This document shows positions 35,120-43,173 of a DNA stretch of 64,000 nt, one piece after another (position 1 is the first letter of the stretch; each line of letters starts with the position of its first letter). Origin of the DNA: Algimonas arctica (GTDB taxonomy: Bacteria > Pseudomonadota > Alphaproteobacteria > Caulobacterales > Maricaulaceae); assembly GCF_014652695.1 (NCBI RefSeq), contig NZ_BMZH01000005.1:161365-225364 (forward strand), written 5' to 3'. Made by a program: the position numbers and the translations under genes. The notes beneath the pieces are model-generated. The model had not been told where the DNA came from. It saw only the letters and a program-made list of their open reading frames with translations, and did not search any database.

Positions 35120-36099
35120 AGCGGCGCGCCGACAGAGAGGTCAATGTCTTCTCACTCAGCGCGGTGGACCTCTTCGCCGCCGCGATGGGGGCGTTTGCCT
35201 TGCTCGCCATTATTCTGCTGCCTTACTATCAGAAGGAAATTCGCGAACGGACACCGGAGAATGCGATCAGCGACCTGCTGCGTGCGGCCGAGGATAGCTC
35301 GGTCGAAACCGTCGAGAAACGCAAGGCGCTCGAAGCCAAGCGTGCCGCCTCGACGCAAGCTGTGTCGGACATCCGTTCGGACGCTGACAAACTCCTCGCG
35401 GACCTTCGCGCAGCCGAAGCCGCCCTCTTGGAAAAACAAGCCGAGACACTTCGCGCGACCCCGGAACCCGAACCGATTGAGGATAAGCCCGCGCCGCAAG
35501 ATAATCCCAAACCGGCCCTCGTCTCGTTTCGGTTTCTCGGTTTAAAAACGACGAAGGACGACGTTGCTATCGCGCTCGATATGAATCGATGCATGGGCGG
35601 ACATGAGCGCAGTGTCGCCCGCGCCGTGGATCGGATCATCGACAGTTTACAAGATAACCATGCTCTGCAGATTGTGGGCTTCCAACAGACCGATAGCGGT
35701 CCACGCACGCAAAGCTGGCCGCCCGGCGGCGGACTGCGCAACATTAATCTGGCCGGAACGCAGGCGGAAGCCAAACAATTCACGGATCGCCTGACCGGGC
35801 AATTTGGCGGCTCAGCGTCCATGTTGGATGCGTTCGGAAAACTCCTGAGCGGTCCCGGCGACGCGATTTTCCTTGTCTCGGATGGTCTGCCCAATCCAGC
35901 CGCCAATAACGGCCTCTCGCCCAATCGCTTAATCAGCGAGCTGACCCGCCTGAACGGAGGTCGCAAAGAAATTCATACCGTCGTCGTCGGTAACTTTTTT
36001 GACTATGACGGTACGGTCGAATTTATGGAAACGCTGGCTGCGCGCAATGGCGGCCAGTTCATGGCACTCGCCAGTTCCGATAAAGGGGTTTGCGATTAA
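35116..36099 (+). CDS. Paralogous membrane-anchored vWA protein with degenerate MIDAS (envelope cluster gene 4)
   Basis: 327 residues with the architecture of the preceding gene: basic N-terminus, one helix (SAVDLFAAAMGAFALLAIIL) with Asp18, coiled coil (about 50-115), Pro-rich linker and vWA domain. The first MIDAS element reads DMNRCM, so both metal-coordinating serines are gone, and the threonine loop is GGSASMLD instead of GGGTPTQ, while SDGLPN is retained. The domain therefore probably no longer binds metal in the usual way, pointing to a specialised partner of gene 3. Confidence 0.8.
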   Translation: MKRRADREVNVFSLSAVDLFAAAMGAFALLAIILLPYYQKEIRERTPENAISDLLRAAEDSSVETVEKRKALEAKRAASTQAVSDIRSDADKLLADLRAAEAALLEKQAETLRATPEPEPIEDKPAPQDNPKPALVSFRFLGLKTTKDDVAIALDMNRCMGGHERSVARAVDRIIDSLQDNHALQIVGFQQTDSGPRTQSWPPGGGLRNINLAGTQAEAKQFTDRLTGQFGGSASMLDAFGKLLSGPGDAIFLVSDGLPNPAANNGLSPNRLISELTRLNGGRKEIHTVVVGNFFDYDGTVEFMETLAARNGGQFMALASSDKGVCD

Positions 36100-36142
36100 T
36101 GCCCCGTTCCCAAATCAAATCTAGCCCGCTAGGATCGATCCG

Positions 36143-36937
36143 ATGAACCAGACTGATAGCCTTATTAAACGCGCCTTCGTGTTTCTCATCGCGATTGTCG
36201 CGGCCATTGTGCTGATCGGCATCATTAAGTTCACAACAGGCCCGACGTTGCAAGAAATCCTGCTCGACAGCGACGCCACCTTCTGGCCGTTTACGATCCA
36301 GAACATCATGTGGGTCGCGCTGTTCATTGGTTTTGGTGAGCTGGTCCTGCGCTGGTCCGCTGCCAAGGATGAGGAAAGCCAGCTCGCGCGCGGCTACCTA
36401 CCAACGGATGGCCGTCGCCTCGATCATGCGCTGCTCGGTAAAATCCGCGACAGCATCGCCAGCCGTAAATTCGCGCGCAATGCGTTTCTGCCACGAATGA
36501 TAAGCCGCACCATCGATCAATACCGTGTCAGCGGCAAGGAGGACCAAGCGCTGGGCGTGATGAATGCGTCGCTAGAACTGTACATGCACGAGATTGATTT
36601 GCGTTATTCGACGCTACGGTACCTCACGTGGTTGATCCCAAGCTTAGGCTTTATCGGTACCGTCATGGGCATTATGTTTGCTCTGCAATATGCGGGGGTT
36701 CCTGCCAATGCCGAGAGCGAAGAATTTCTCTACCAAGTCACGCAACGCCTCGGCGTCGCCTTCACCACGACCCTGCTCGCCCTCATCATGTCCGCTGTCC
36801 TCGTGCTCGCGCAGAGCATGGTGCAAAGCAAAGAAGAACGCGCGCTGAACGCGGCGGGGCAATATACGATTGATAATCTGATTTTGCGGTTGGGTGGTCG
36901 GGTTGATGCGGACGTCAACACAAAGGCGACTGACTAA
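36143..36937 (+). CDS. MotA/TolQ/ExbB-type proton channel (envelope cluster gene 5)
   Basis: 264 residues with four predicted helices: about 10-30, 46-70, 157-182 and 200-224. A cytoplasmic domain of about 85 residues separates helices 2 and 3. The family signature is in helix 3 (IPSLGFIGTVMGIMFAL), followed by the pore-lining helix GVAFTTTLLALIMSAVLVLAQS with the conserved threonines. MotA/TolQ/ExbB proteins form pentamers around two single-helix partners; here the two vWA proteins upstream are the natural candidates. Overlaps the next gene by one base. Confidence 0.88.
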   Translation: MNQTDSLIKRAFVFLIAIVAAIVLIGIIKFTTGPTLQEILLDSDATFWPFTIQNIMWVALFIGFGELVLRWSAAKDEESQLARGYLPTDGRRLDHALLGKIRDSIASRKFARNAFLPRMISRTIDQYRVSGKEDQALGVMNASLELYMHEIDLRYSTLRYLTWLIPSLGFIGTVMGIMFALQYAGVPANAESEEFLYQVTQRLGVAFTTTLLALIMSAVLVLAQSMVQSKEERALNAAGQYTIDNLILRLGGRVDADVNTKATD

Positions 36938-38481
36938 TGTCCGACTGGCAGCCCCCCAATAATGAATTTGACGTCCGCGAAGAACGGACACCCTATGGAC
37001 GTTACGCGATCTATGCGGTTCTACTCGGCGCAGTCGCCATCGGTGGGATATGGCTCGCGAGCCAAGTCGTAGTCCGCGAACCCGGCGACCGCGCGCCGAT
37101 CATCGACATCGCGCAAGGCGAAACCCCTGACCCTGAGGCCAAGCCCATGGGCGCGGACGAAGCGGCTTGGGTCGCCGCATTGGAGAAGGACACTTTGGAA
37201 GGCTACCGCGAGTATCTGGCTGAATTTCCAGACGGAAAATTCGCCGAGAAAGCTCAAGAACAGATTGACGTTTACGACAATCGCGATTGGGCGACAGCGG
37301 AACAGCGCAATACAATTGTTGGGTATGAGGATTACCTCGCCGCATGGGAAGATGGCCTTCACGCGGATAAAGCCCGCGAACGCATCGCCGAGATGAAAGC
37401 GGCACAAACAGCCGCGGAACGGGACGCCGCAGAGCGGGCAGCGCGCGAGAAAGCGGACTGGCAAACGGCGGCTCAGGCCAACACAATTAAGAGCTATCAG
37501 ACCTATTTAGGCAAACATGCGACGGGGACGAACGCTGATACCGCGCGGTCTCGCATCGCGTCTATGCAAGCGTCCGCTGCGGATAATGCGGCCTGGCAAG
37601 CGGCTGATGCTGCGGGCACGGCGGATGCCTATGAGCGTTACCTGAGTAGTTTTCCGCAAGGCGCTTACGTCGCGCAAGCGATCGCCGCGATCGAGCGACT
37701 ACGACCCTCCGTCGGCAAGGTCTTTTCCGATTGCGACGCCTGCCCGTCCATGACGGTTTTGCCCGGCGGGAATGATACGCTCGGCGCGCTCGACACCGAC
37801 GACACAGCGCGGTCTAATGAAAAGCCGGCCCGCCCTGTGAACTTCAGTGCACCGTTTGCTATGAGCGTGCGCGAAGTCAGCTTTGCCGATTATGACGCCT
37901 GTGTCGCGGCAGGTGGCTGTTCAACCCGTCCGAGCGATAAGGGCTGGGGGCGCGGATTGCGGCCCGTCATCAATGTGTCGTTTGCTGACGCACTAGCCTA
38001 TGCGTCGTGGCTGTCAGCGAAGACAGGATTTGCCTACTCTCTCCCCAGCGAGGCGCAGTGGGAATATGCGGCGCGCGCCGGATCGAATGACATCTATCCC
38101 GGCGGATCAACAGCCGCGCTCTGCGCGTTTGCCAATGGCGCGTCCAAGGAAACCTCTGTCGCGTGGGCCAATACGGCCTGTACTGACCCCGGCGTCGGAC
38201 GCACCCTGCCCGGCGGCACCTTGTCGGCCAATAAATTCGGGCTGCGCGATATGGTCGGCAATGTCGCGGAGTGGACGTTGGATTGTAATACGTTGAACCT
38301 GCGTGATGCGCCCGTGGACGGCAGCGCCGATGCGCGCGGGTCTTGCGGACAACGAGTTGTGCGCGGCGGGTCGTGGTTCTCGGGGCCTGATGACCTGCGA
38401 TATTCGGCGCGCACCATGTTGCGACGGGGCGACAAAAACGACTTTACGGGCTTCCGTGTCGTGCGCAAGATCAGCGGTTAA
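36937..38481 (+). CDS. Membrane-anchored repeat protein with FGE/SUMF1-type domain (envelope cluster gene 6)
   Basis: 514 residues. A cytoplasmic N-terminus (about 25 residues) and one membrane helix (about 26-47) are followed by four repeats of the type WxxAxxxxTxxxYxxYL (from about 69, 121, 180 and 225), helical-hairpin units that resemble TPR-like repeats. Residues about 268-512 form a formylglycine-generating-enzyme-sulfatase (SUMF1) fold: RPVNFSAPFAMSVREVSFADYDACV, LPSEAQWEYAARAG, GLRDMVGNVAEWT and RVVRGGSWFSGPDDLR. Many such bacterial domains are binding modules without oxidase activity. Predicted periplasmic. Confidence 0.85.
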   Translation: MSDWQPPNNEFDVREERTPYGRYAIYAVLLGAVAIGGIWLASQVVVREPGDRAPIIDIAQGETPDPEAKPMGADEAAWVAALEKDTLEGYREYLAEFPDGKFAEKAQEQIDVYDNRDWATAEQRNTIVGYEDYLAAWEDGLHADKARERIAEMKAAQTAAERDAAERAAREKADWQTAAQANTIKSYQTYLGKHATGTNADTARSRIASMQASAADNAAWQAADAAGTADAYERYLSSFPQGAYVAQAIAAIERLRPSVGKVFSDCDACPSMTVLPGGNDTLGALDTDDTARSNEKPARPVNFSAPFAMSVREVSFADYDACVAAGGCSTRPSDKGWGRGLRPVINVSFADALAYASWLSAKTGFAYSLPSEAQWEYAARAGSNDIYPGGSTAALCAFANGASKETSVAWANTACTDPGVGRTLPGGTLSANKFGLRDMVGNVAEWTLDCNTLNLRDAPVDGSADARGSCGQRVVRGGSWFSGPDDLRYSARTMLRRGDKNDFTGFRVVRKISG

Positions 38482-38533
38482 TGCACGCTCTCCGTTCACG
38501 CGCGGCTCAGCTTATCTGTGCTAAGCAACGCTC

Positions 38534-39475
38534 ATGATGTTGAAAACTCTCATGACCAGTTTGGCGCTCACGGCAGCGCTCGGCACCGCCTTGCCTGCTT
38601 ATGCGCAGGTCACAGACCAGACCGATCAGTCCGAAGAGGATTGGAGGAAATCCCGCAAAAAAAGCGGGACATCCGATATTTATCGCACCCCCAATACTAG
38701 CTCGACCGGCGTAGGCGCCCCCGTCATTGACTATGAACCGGTCAGCCCGGTTGAACGCCTCCCGTCTGAATCGCGGCGTCACCTGATGAAGGAACGCGCC
38801 AAAGCGATTGCGGAAAGTGACGACGGTGATATTTCCGACGCGGAATATGTCCCGTCCGATGAGGCAAAATCCGACGAACAATTGATGCGTGACGAGCAAG
38901 AGGCGTGGGACGTTATCGTGACTGATATGCAAGAGTCTGGCGGTGAAGCGACGTCCGAAGGTGGACCGAACAAGGTCGCTGTGGTCGGTGAAAACGGCGC
39001 GACTCCCACACGCGGATCGCGCGGCGGGTCCACGCGCACGTTGCAAGAAATTATGGACGCGATTAAATCTGGTCAGACCGGCGGCGGCAACGCGTCTGGC
39101 GCGGCGAATGGGCAATCACCTGATGGACAGCCACAAGGTCAAAACCCGTCCGAGTCGGTCGCTGATGCGTCCGGGCAAGCTCAAAACGACGGCGACGCAA
39201 ACGCCGAAGGTTCATCGGATAACGACGGCCAAGCACAAGAGGCTGGCCAAGACACGGGCCAAGGCGACGCATCCGATCAGGGCGACAGTTCAGGCGAGGA
39301 CAATAGCACCGATACTGGTGACGCGGACGCTTGGCCCGCCGATACGCGCGCCGAAGAACCGCTCAGCCCGCTTGAGCGTATCCGTCGGGCGAAAGAAGAC
39401 AGCCCAACGCGCGGCACTCAACGCAGCGCGTCCGATTATCTCAGCACGGGCCATGAGAAGACGGGCGACGACTGA
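38534..39475 (+). CDS. Exported low-complexity protein (envelope cluster gene 7)
   Basis: 313 residues. Signal peptide ends PAYA-QVT. The first 150 mature residues are charged and probably helical. From about 165 the sequence is an intrinsically disordered tract rich in Gly, Gln, Asp, Ser and Asn (GNASGAANGQSPDGQPQGQN, GQDTGQGDASDQGDSSGEDN). No domain recognised. 52 bp after gene 6, same strand; likely the last member of the cluster. The long disordered tail could span the periplasm or bind peptidoglycan, but that is speculation. Confidence 0.7.
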   Translation: MMLKTLMTSLALTAALGTALPAYAQVTDQTDQSEEDWRKSRKKSGTSDIYRTPNTSSTGVGAPVIDYEPVSPVERLPSESRRHLMKERAKAIAESDDGDISDAEYVPSDEAKSDEQLMRDEQEAWDVIVTDMQESGGEATSEGGPNKVAVVGENGATPTRGSRGGSTRTLQEIMDAIKSGQTGGGNASGAANGQSPDGQPQGQNPSESVADASGQAQNDGDANAEGSSDNDGQAQEAGQDTGQGDASDQGDSSGEDNSTDTGDADAWPADTRAEEPLSPLERIRRAKEDSPTRGTQRSASDYLSTGHEKTGDD

Positions 39476-39589
39476 TCACGGCCTGTGATCCCGGCGCTTA
39501 ATCACGGCCATCTCAATCACGTCTGTGCCATTGTCGGCTGTGTCTTGGCGCAGCCCTGCAACCCACGCTAAGAGACGGCTCAACTTCAT

Positions 39590-40381
39590 ATGAGCCGTCC
39601 CATGATTGACAAAACCATCGACCTTTCCAACGACATCGCTATCGTCACGGGGGCGACCTCGGGGCTTGGCTGGCGCTTTGCCAAACTTTTGGCGGCACAG
39701 GGCGCCTCCGTGGCTATCGCCGGACGCCGGGTTGACCGCCTAGACGCCCTCGCTAAAGAAATCACAGACGATGGCGGCACAGTGCTTTGCGTACCCACTG
39801 ACATGTCCGACATGGCACAGGTCGAAGCCCTTACCGCGACGGTTGAAGCCCATCTCGGCCTGCCGACTATCCTCGTCAATAATGCGGGGATCGCGGATGG
39901 GCAGCTGGCGACGAAACTGGATGTCGCTTTCATTGAACAGCTCATCGCGGTCAATCTGACGGGGCCTTTTCTGCTCGCACGCGAGGTCGCCAAACGCCTG
40001 ATTAAAGCCAAAAAATCCGGCCGGATCGTCAACATCGCGTCGATCGCCGCCTATAGCTATGACGGCAATGGCGCGGCGCTCTACTCGACTTCAAAAGGCG
40101 CGATTGCGCGGATGACCGAAACACTGGCCGTTGAGTGGGCTCAGTTCCCCATCAATGTGAACGCCATCGCACCGGGTATCGTGAAGTCAGAAATGACGGA
40201 TTTCATGGCGCAACGGATGCAAGCGGGCGAACAAGCCGAAGACTTCGCGGCCCATACTAAACGCAAGCGCGTGCCAACCCCGGACTTTCTCGACAGCACG
40301 CTCCTGTTCCTCCTTGACCCCAAAAGCCATGCGGTGACGGGCACGGTTATTAAAGTCGATGACGGGCAACAAGGCCGCTAG
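39590..40381 (+). CDS. Short-chain dehydrogenase/reductase
   Basis: 263 residues, classical SDR. Cofactor motif VTGATSGLGWRFAK, NNAG in VNNAGIADGQL, catalytic Ser in NIASIAAYS and YSTSKGA for YxxxK. The arginines in AGRRVDRLD suggest NADP preference. Convergent with the enoyl-CoA hydratase gene: the stop codons share bases. Probably acts on a hydroxyacyl or alcohol substrate; not further assignable. Confidence 0.88.
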   Translation: MSRPMIDKTIDLSNDIAIVTGATSGLGWRFAKLLAAQGASVAIAGRRVDRLDALAKEITDDGGTVLCVPTDMSDMAQVEALTATVEAHLGLPTILVNNAGIADGQLATKLDVAFIEQLIAVNLTGPFLLAREVAKRLIKAKKSGRIVNIASIAAYSYDGNGAALYSTSKGAIARMTETLAVEWAQFPINVNAIAPGIVKSEMTDFMAQRMQAGEQAEDFAAHTKRKRVPTPDFLDSTLLFLLDPKSHAVTGTVIKVDDGQQGR

Positions 40382-41178
40382 CGACCTTTAAACTCAGGCG
40401 TTCGTTTCTCTAGAATCGCATCGACGCCCTCGCTGAAATCCTCAGTGAAATGCATCGCGGTTTGGATCGCTGCACTCATTTCCATGATCGCCGGATAGCT
40501 CGCCGTCGCGCCGTGACGCAGCAATGTTTTTGCCGCGCGCAGCGCTTGCGGGGGCTGTTTCGAGATTTTACGCGCCATGATCATAGCCTCGTTCATCAGG
40601 TCATCATGCGGCACAACACGACTGACCAGACCCCAATCAAGCGCTGTCTCCGCGTCGATAACGTCGCCTGTGAAAATCAACTCTGCCGCCCGGCTCGCGC
40701 CGATAATGCGCGGCAGTAACCACGCGCCGCCGTCGCCGGGGATCAAGCCCAATTTCAAAAATGTCGGGCCGAACTTGGCCTTGTCCGACGCAATCCGGAT
40801 ATCGGCCATACAGGCGACGTCATTGCCAAGCCCGATCGCCGGACCATTGACGGCCGCGATGAGCGGGAGTTCAAGATTATAAAGACTATCGACGATGCGG
40901 TGAATATTGCGGCGATAGCCTTGGCGGACGTCTTCAGGCGACCCGCCAAACGCGCCCGTGCGGGCTTTCATCGCCTTAATATCACCGCCGGCAGAAAATC
41001 CCCGCCCGGCCCCGGTCAGCACAACACAGCGTAACGTGTGGTCCGCTTCGAGTGTGGCGCGCATATCCGCAAACGCTTGGCCATCCCCATCCTGTCCCAG
41101 CGCATTGAGCATGTCTGGTCGGTTGAGTGTGAGGATGGCGATAGGGCCATCGCGGTCAAGCGTGAGGATATTGGTCAT
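40378..41178 (-). CDS. Enoyl-CoA hydratase/isomerase family protein
   Basis: 266-residue crotonase. Oxyanion-hole segments are GRGFSAGGDIKAMK and NGPAIGLGNDVACMADIRIAS. In the catalytic loop GLIPGDGGAWLLPRIIG one of the two hydratase glutamates is replaced by Asp or Gly, so reaction type is uncertain. Likely fatty acid or aromatic acyl-CoA catabolism. Confidence 0.87.
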   Translation of the reverse strand: MTNILTLDRDGPIAILTLNRPDMLNALGQDGDGQAFADMRATLEADHTLRCVVLTGAGRGFSAGGDIKAMKARTGAFGGSPEDVRQGYRRNIHRIVDSLYNLELPLIAAVNGPAIGLGNDVACMADIRIASDKAKFGPTFLKLGLIPGDGGAWLLPRIIGASRAAELIFTGDVIDAETALDWGLVSRVVPHDDLMNEAMIMARKISKQPPQALRAAKTLLRHGATASYPAIMEMSAAIQTAMHFTEDFSEGVDAILEKRTPEFKGR

Positions 41179-41376
41179 GGGGCTCTCAAACAGGATGTGG
41201 GGGTCATTGTTGTGACTTCGACGTGCATTTTCTTTCGAAGTCTATTCAAAACAAACGGCTATCAATATAAAACTCTCAGGCTTAGCGTGTGTGGGCATTC
41301 AACACCGTAGAGTGAACGTGCGAGTCTCGACAATAAAAGCCGCAAAAGGCCGTCGACACAATAAGGGGGCCACTGA

Positions 41377-41871
41377 ATGCTTGAAACACTTCGAAAACCT
41401 TGGGTTATTATTGCGAGCTTTGTCGTCGCAATAGCGCTCGTGTTCGCCTTTCAAGCTTGGATCCCATTCGTGGGCGGAGATATTTTGGATCAGGCGGCGT
41501 CTGTTGACGATCAAATGACTGTTTTGACCGCCATGTCGGAGGATCAAAAAAGCAGCCATTTCTGGATGACGCTCTTGCTCGATTATCTTTTCCCGCTCGC
41601 CTACGGCTCATTTTTTGCCGGGCTTGCTTTGAAGTTCCCGAACCGCATCGGCGTCATGCTCGCCATTCCCGCCTTTCTGGTATTCGGCGCCGATCTGGTG
41701 GAAAACACCATTCAGCTCATGGCGTTGAAGGGGAATTACAGTCTCCTTGGGGTCAAGGCCTTCCTGACGCCTGCGAAGTACTTTCTGTTTAATGTCGCCG
41801 CCCTCATCGGCTTAATGTCATTGGTTTGGCTCGCATACAAAGCCGTAAGGTCGCGTTTGAAACGCGATTAA
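41377..41871 (+). CDS. Four-helix membrane protein of unknown function
   Basis: 164 residues with four hydrophobic segments (about 9-29, 62-85, 91-115, 132-155) and a short extracytoplasmic loop after the first. AAGGGGG lies just before the ATG. No family recognised. AT-richer than its neighbours, as is the following gene. Confidence 0.65.
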   Translation: MLETLRKPWVIIASFVVAIALVFAFQAWIPFVGGDILDQAASVDDQMTVLTAMSEDQKSSHFWMTLLLDYLFPLAYGSFFAGLALKFPNRIGVMLAIPAFLVFGADLVENTIQLMALKGNYSLLGVKAFLTPAKYFLFNVAALIGLMSLVWLAYKAVRSRLKRD

Positions 41872-41952
41872 TTATGTGGAGAAGGCTTCGCGAACAAGAC
41901 CATAGCGTTGGCGCAAGTATTTATGAAATCGGTATTTCCAAAGGGGAGACAC

Positions 41953-42369
41953 ATGGACAAGATTTTGATGAATTGGTTATGGAAGAACAGGAAAATAATC
42001 GGAATTATCGCAATCCTTATTTGCGTTCTGACGTGGACGTTAGAGTTGACTGACCTCGTCTACGTTTGCCCCTATTGTCGCGCGCAGCGCACCATCATCG
42101 GCGTGTTAGGTTTGTCTCTTTTACTCCCGAACACGCGAAATTGGATAAACTTGTATTTCGCGTCGATTATTGGTGCGTTTGGATTTTTTGTCGCCTCATA
42201 TCAACATTTTGAGGGATGGAAGAAAATCATGTTTGGGAAATTCGAGTGGGGAGATCACTGGTATATTAACTCATGGCTGCTCTCGGGCTGCGCGATTTTA
42301 ATAATATCAGGACTAGTTTTATTGATATGGACATCTCCGACTCCGTCTAAAAAGTCTGATGTTGAATGA
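41953..42369 (+). CDS. DsbB-like four-helix membrane protein
   Basis: 138 residues with four helices. At the end of the first loop it carries CPYCRAQRTIIGVLGLSLLLP, close to the first redox site of DsbB (CxLCxxQR). DsbB would need a second cysteine pair in its second periplasmic loop, and I see only one further cysteine (GCAIL) in the last helix. So it is related to, or a reduced version of, quinone-linked disulfide oxidases. ATG 41953 with AAGGGGAG just upstream is preferred to an upstream TTG. Confidence 0.5.
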   Translation: MDKILMNWLWKNRKIIGIIAILICVLTWTLELTDLVYVCPYCRAQRTIIGVLGLSLLLPNTRNWINLYFASIIGAFGFFVASYQHFEGWKKIMFGKFEWGDHWYINSWLLSGCAILIISGLVLLIWTSPTPSKKSDVE

Positions 42370-42422
42370 GGCTTTAGATTGGCGGCGTTGATACCGCCCA
42401 CAAACGACCCCCTACACCCCTC

Positions 42423-43166
42423 TCACGGCTCCCTGTGATAAACTCGTTCCATAATTCGTGTAATCGTGGGGCGGGGCAGAAGCCGCGTTGCGGTGGCGGA
42501 GACACGGTTGACGAAGCCCGGAATACGCAAGGCGCGGTCGGACAGATAGAAGGCCATCAGTTCATCCGCCACTTCGTCCGCTCCGGCGAGCATGTTTTGA
42601 AGTTTGGACAAGGCTTCGATGTCAGTCATTTCAGTTTTAATGCCGCCGGGCGTGAACAGACCGACGCTCACCTGATCACGCCATTCTTCTCGTAGCGCGA
42701 GGCTAAAGTTCTGTAAGAAGGCTTTGGTGCCGGAATAGACCGCCTGATAGGGCAGCGCGACTTGTCCAGCCATCGACCCCACGATGACCAAGCGACCGTC
42801 GACAAGCGGCGTATAGAGCGCCCGCGCCAACCGCACATTGGCCATGACATTGGTCTCGACCATCGCCGCATCGTCCGCATCTGATCCCGCGTTAAACGGG
42901 CCCACATGGGTGACGCCGGCATTTAGGACGGCCCCGGTGAGAGGCCCGATTGTATGACAGAGTTTTGCGAGCCCTGCAGCGTCCATCAGATCGAGAATGC
43001 GCGTTTCGATTCCTGGATGACGGTCCGCCAACTCATCCAGCGGAGCTTGCCGACGTGCGGTCGCGACAACAGTCGCGCCCGCATCGGCCAGTCGCACAGA
43101 CAGCGCCCGGCCAAGACCGGAACTCGCCCCTGTGACGAGAATGCGCTGTTGTGCGAGTGGTTTCAT
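42423..43166 (-). CDS. Short-chain dehydrogenase/reductase
   Basis: 247 residues. VTGASSGLGRALS, NAG in LNAGVTHVG, catalytic region VGSMAGQVALPYQAVYSGTKAF, and the basic residues ATARRQ that favour NADP. The C-terminus (FVNRVSATATRLLPRPTITRIM) resembles membrane-associated SDRs of lipid metabolism. The stop-to-start gap to the upstream MDR gene is 7 bp, so the two form an operon. Confidence 0.86.
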   Translation of the reverse strand: MKPLAQQRILVTGASSGLGRALSVRLADAGATVVATARRQAPLDELADRHPGIETRILDLMDAAGLAKLCHTIGPLTGAVLNAGVTHVGPFNAGSDADDAAMVETNVMANVRLARALYTPLVDGRLVIVGSMAGQVALPYQAVYSGTKAFLQNFSLALREEWRDQVSVGLFTPGGIKTEMTDIEALSKLQNMLAGADEVADELMAFYLSDRALRIPGFVNRVSATATRLLPRPTITRIMERVYHREP

Positions 43167-43173
43167 AGAGTCC

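Noticed and set aside
35229..35966. 245-codon minus-strand open frame
   Set aside because: Antisense to the second vWA gene; no start signal and shadow-type composition.
31452..39475. Cluster as a Zorya or Tol-Pal system
   Set aside because: The channel gene fits, but there is no OmpA-domain ZorB/Pal, no ZorC/D-type helicase or nuclease, and no TolA/TolB.
39472..39489. GATCAC-GTGATC hairpin after the envelope cluster as terminator
   Set aside because: Stem of six pairs with no T-run; too weak to call.
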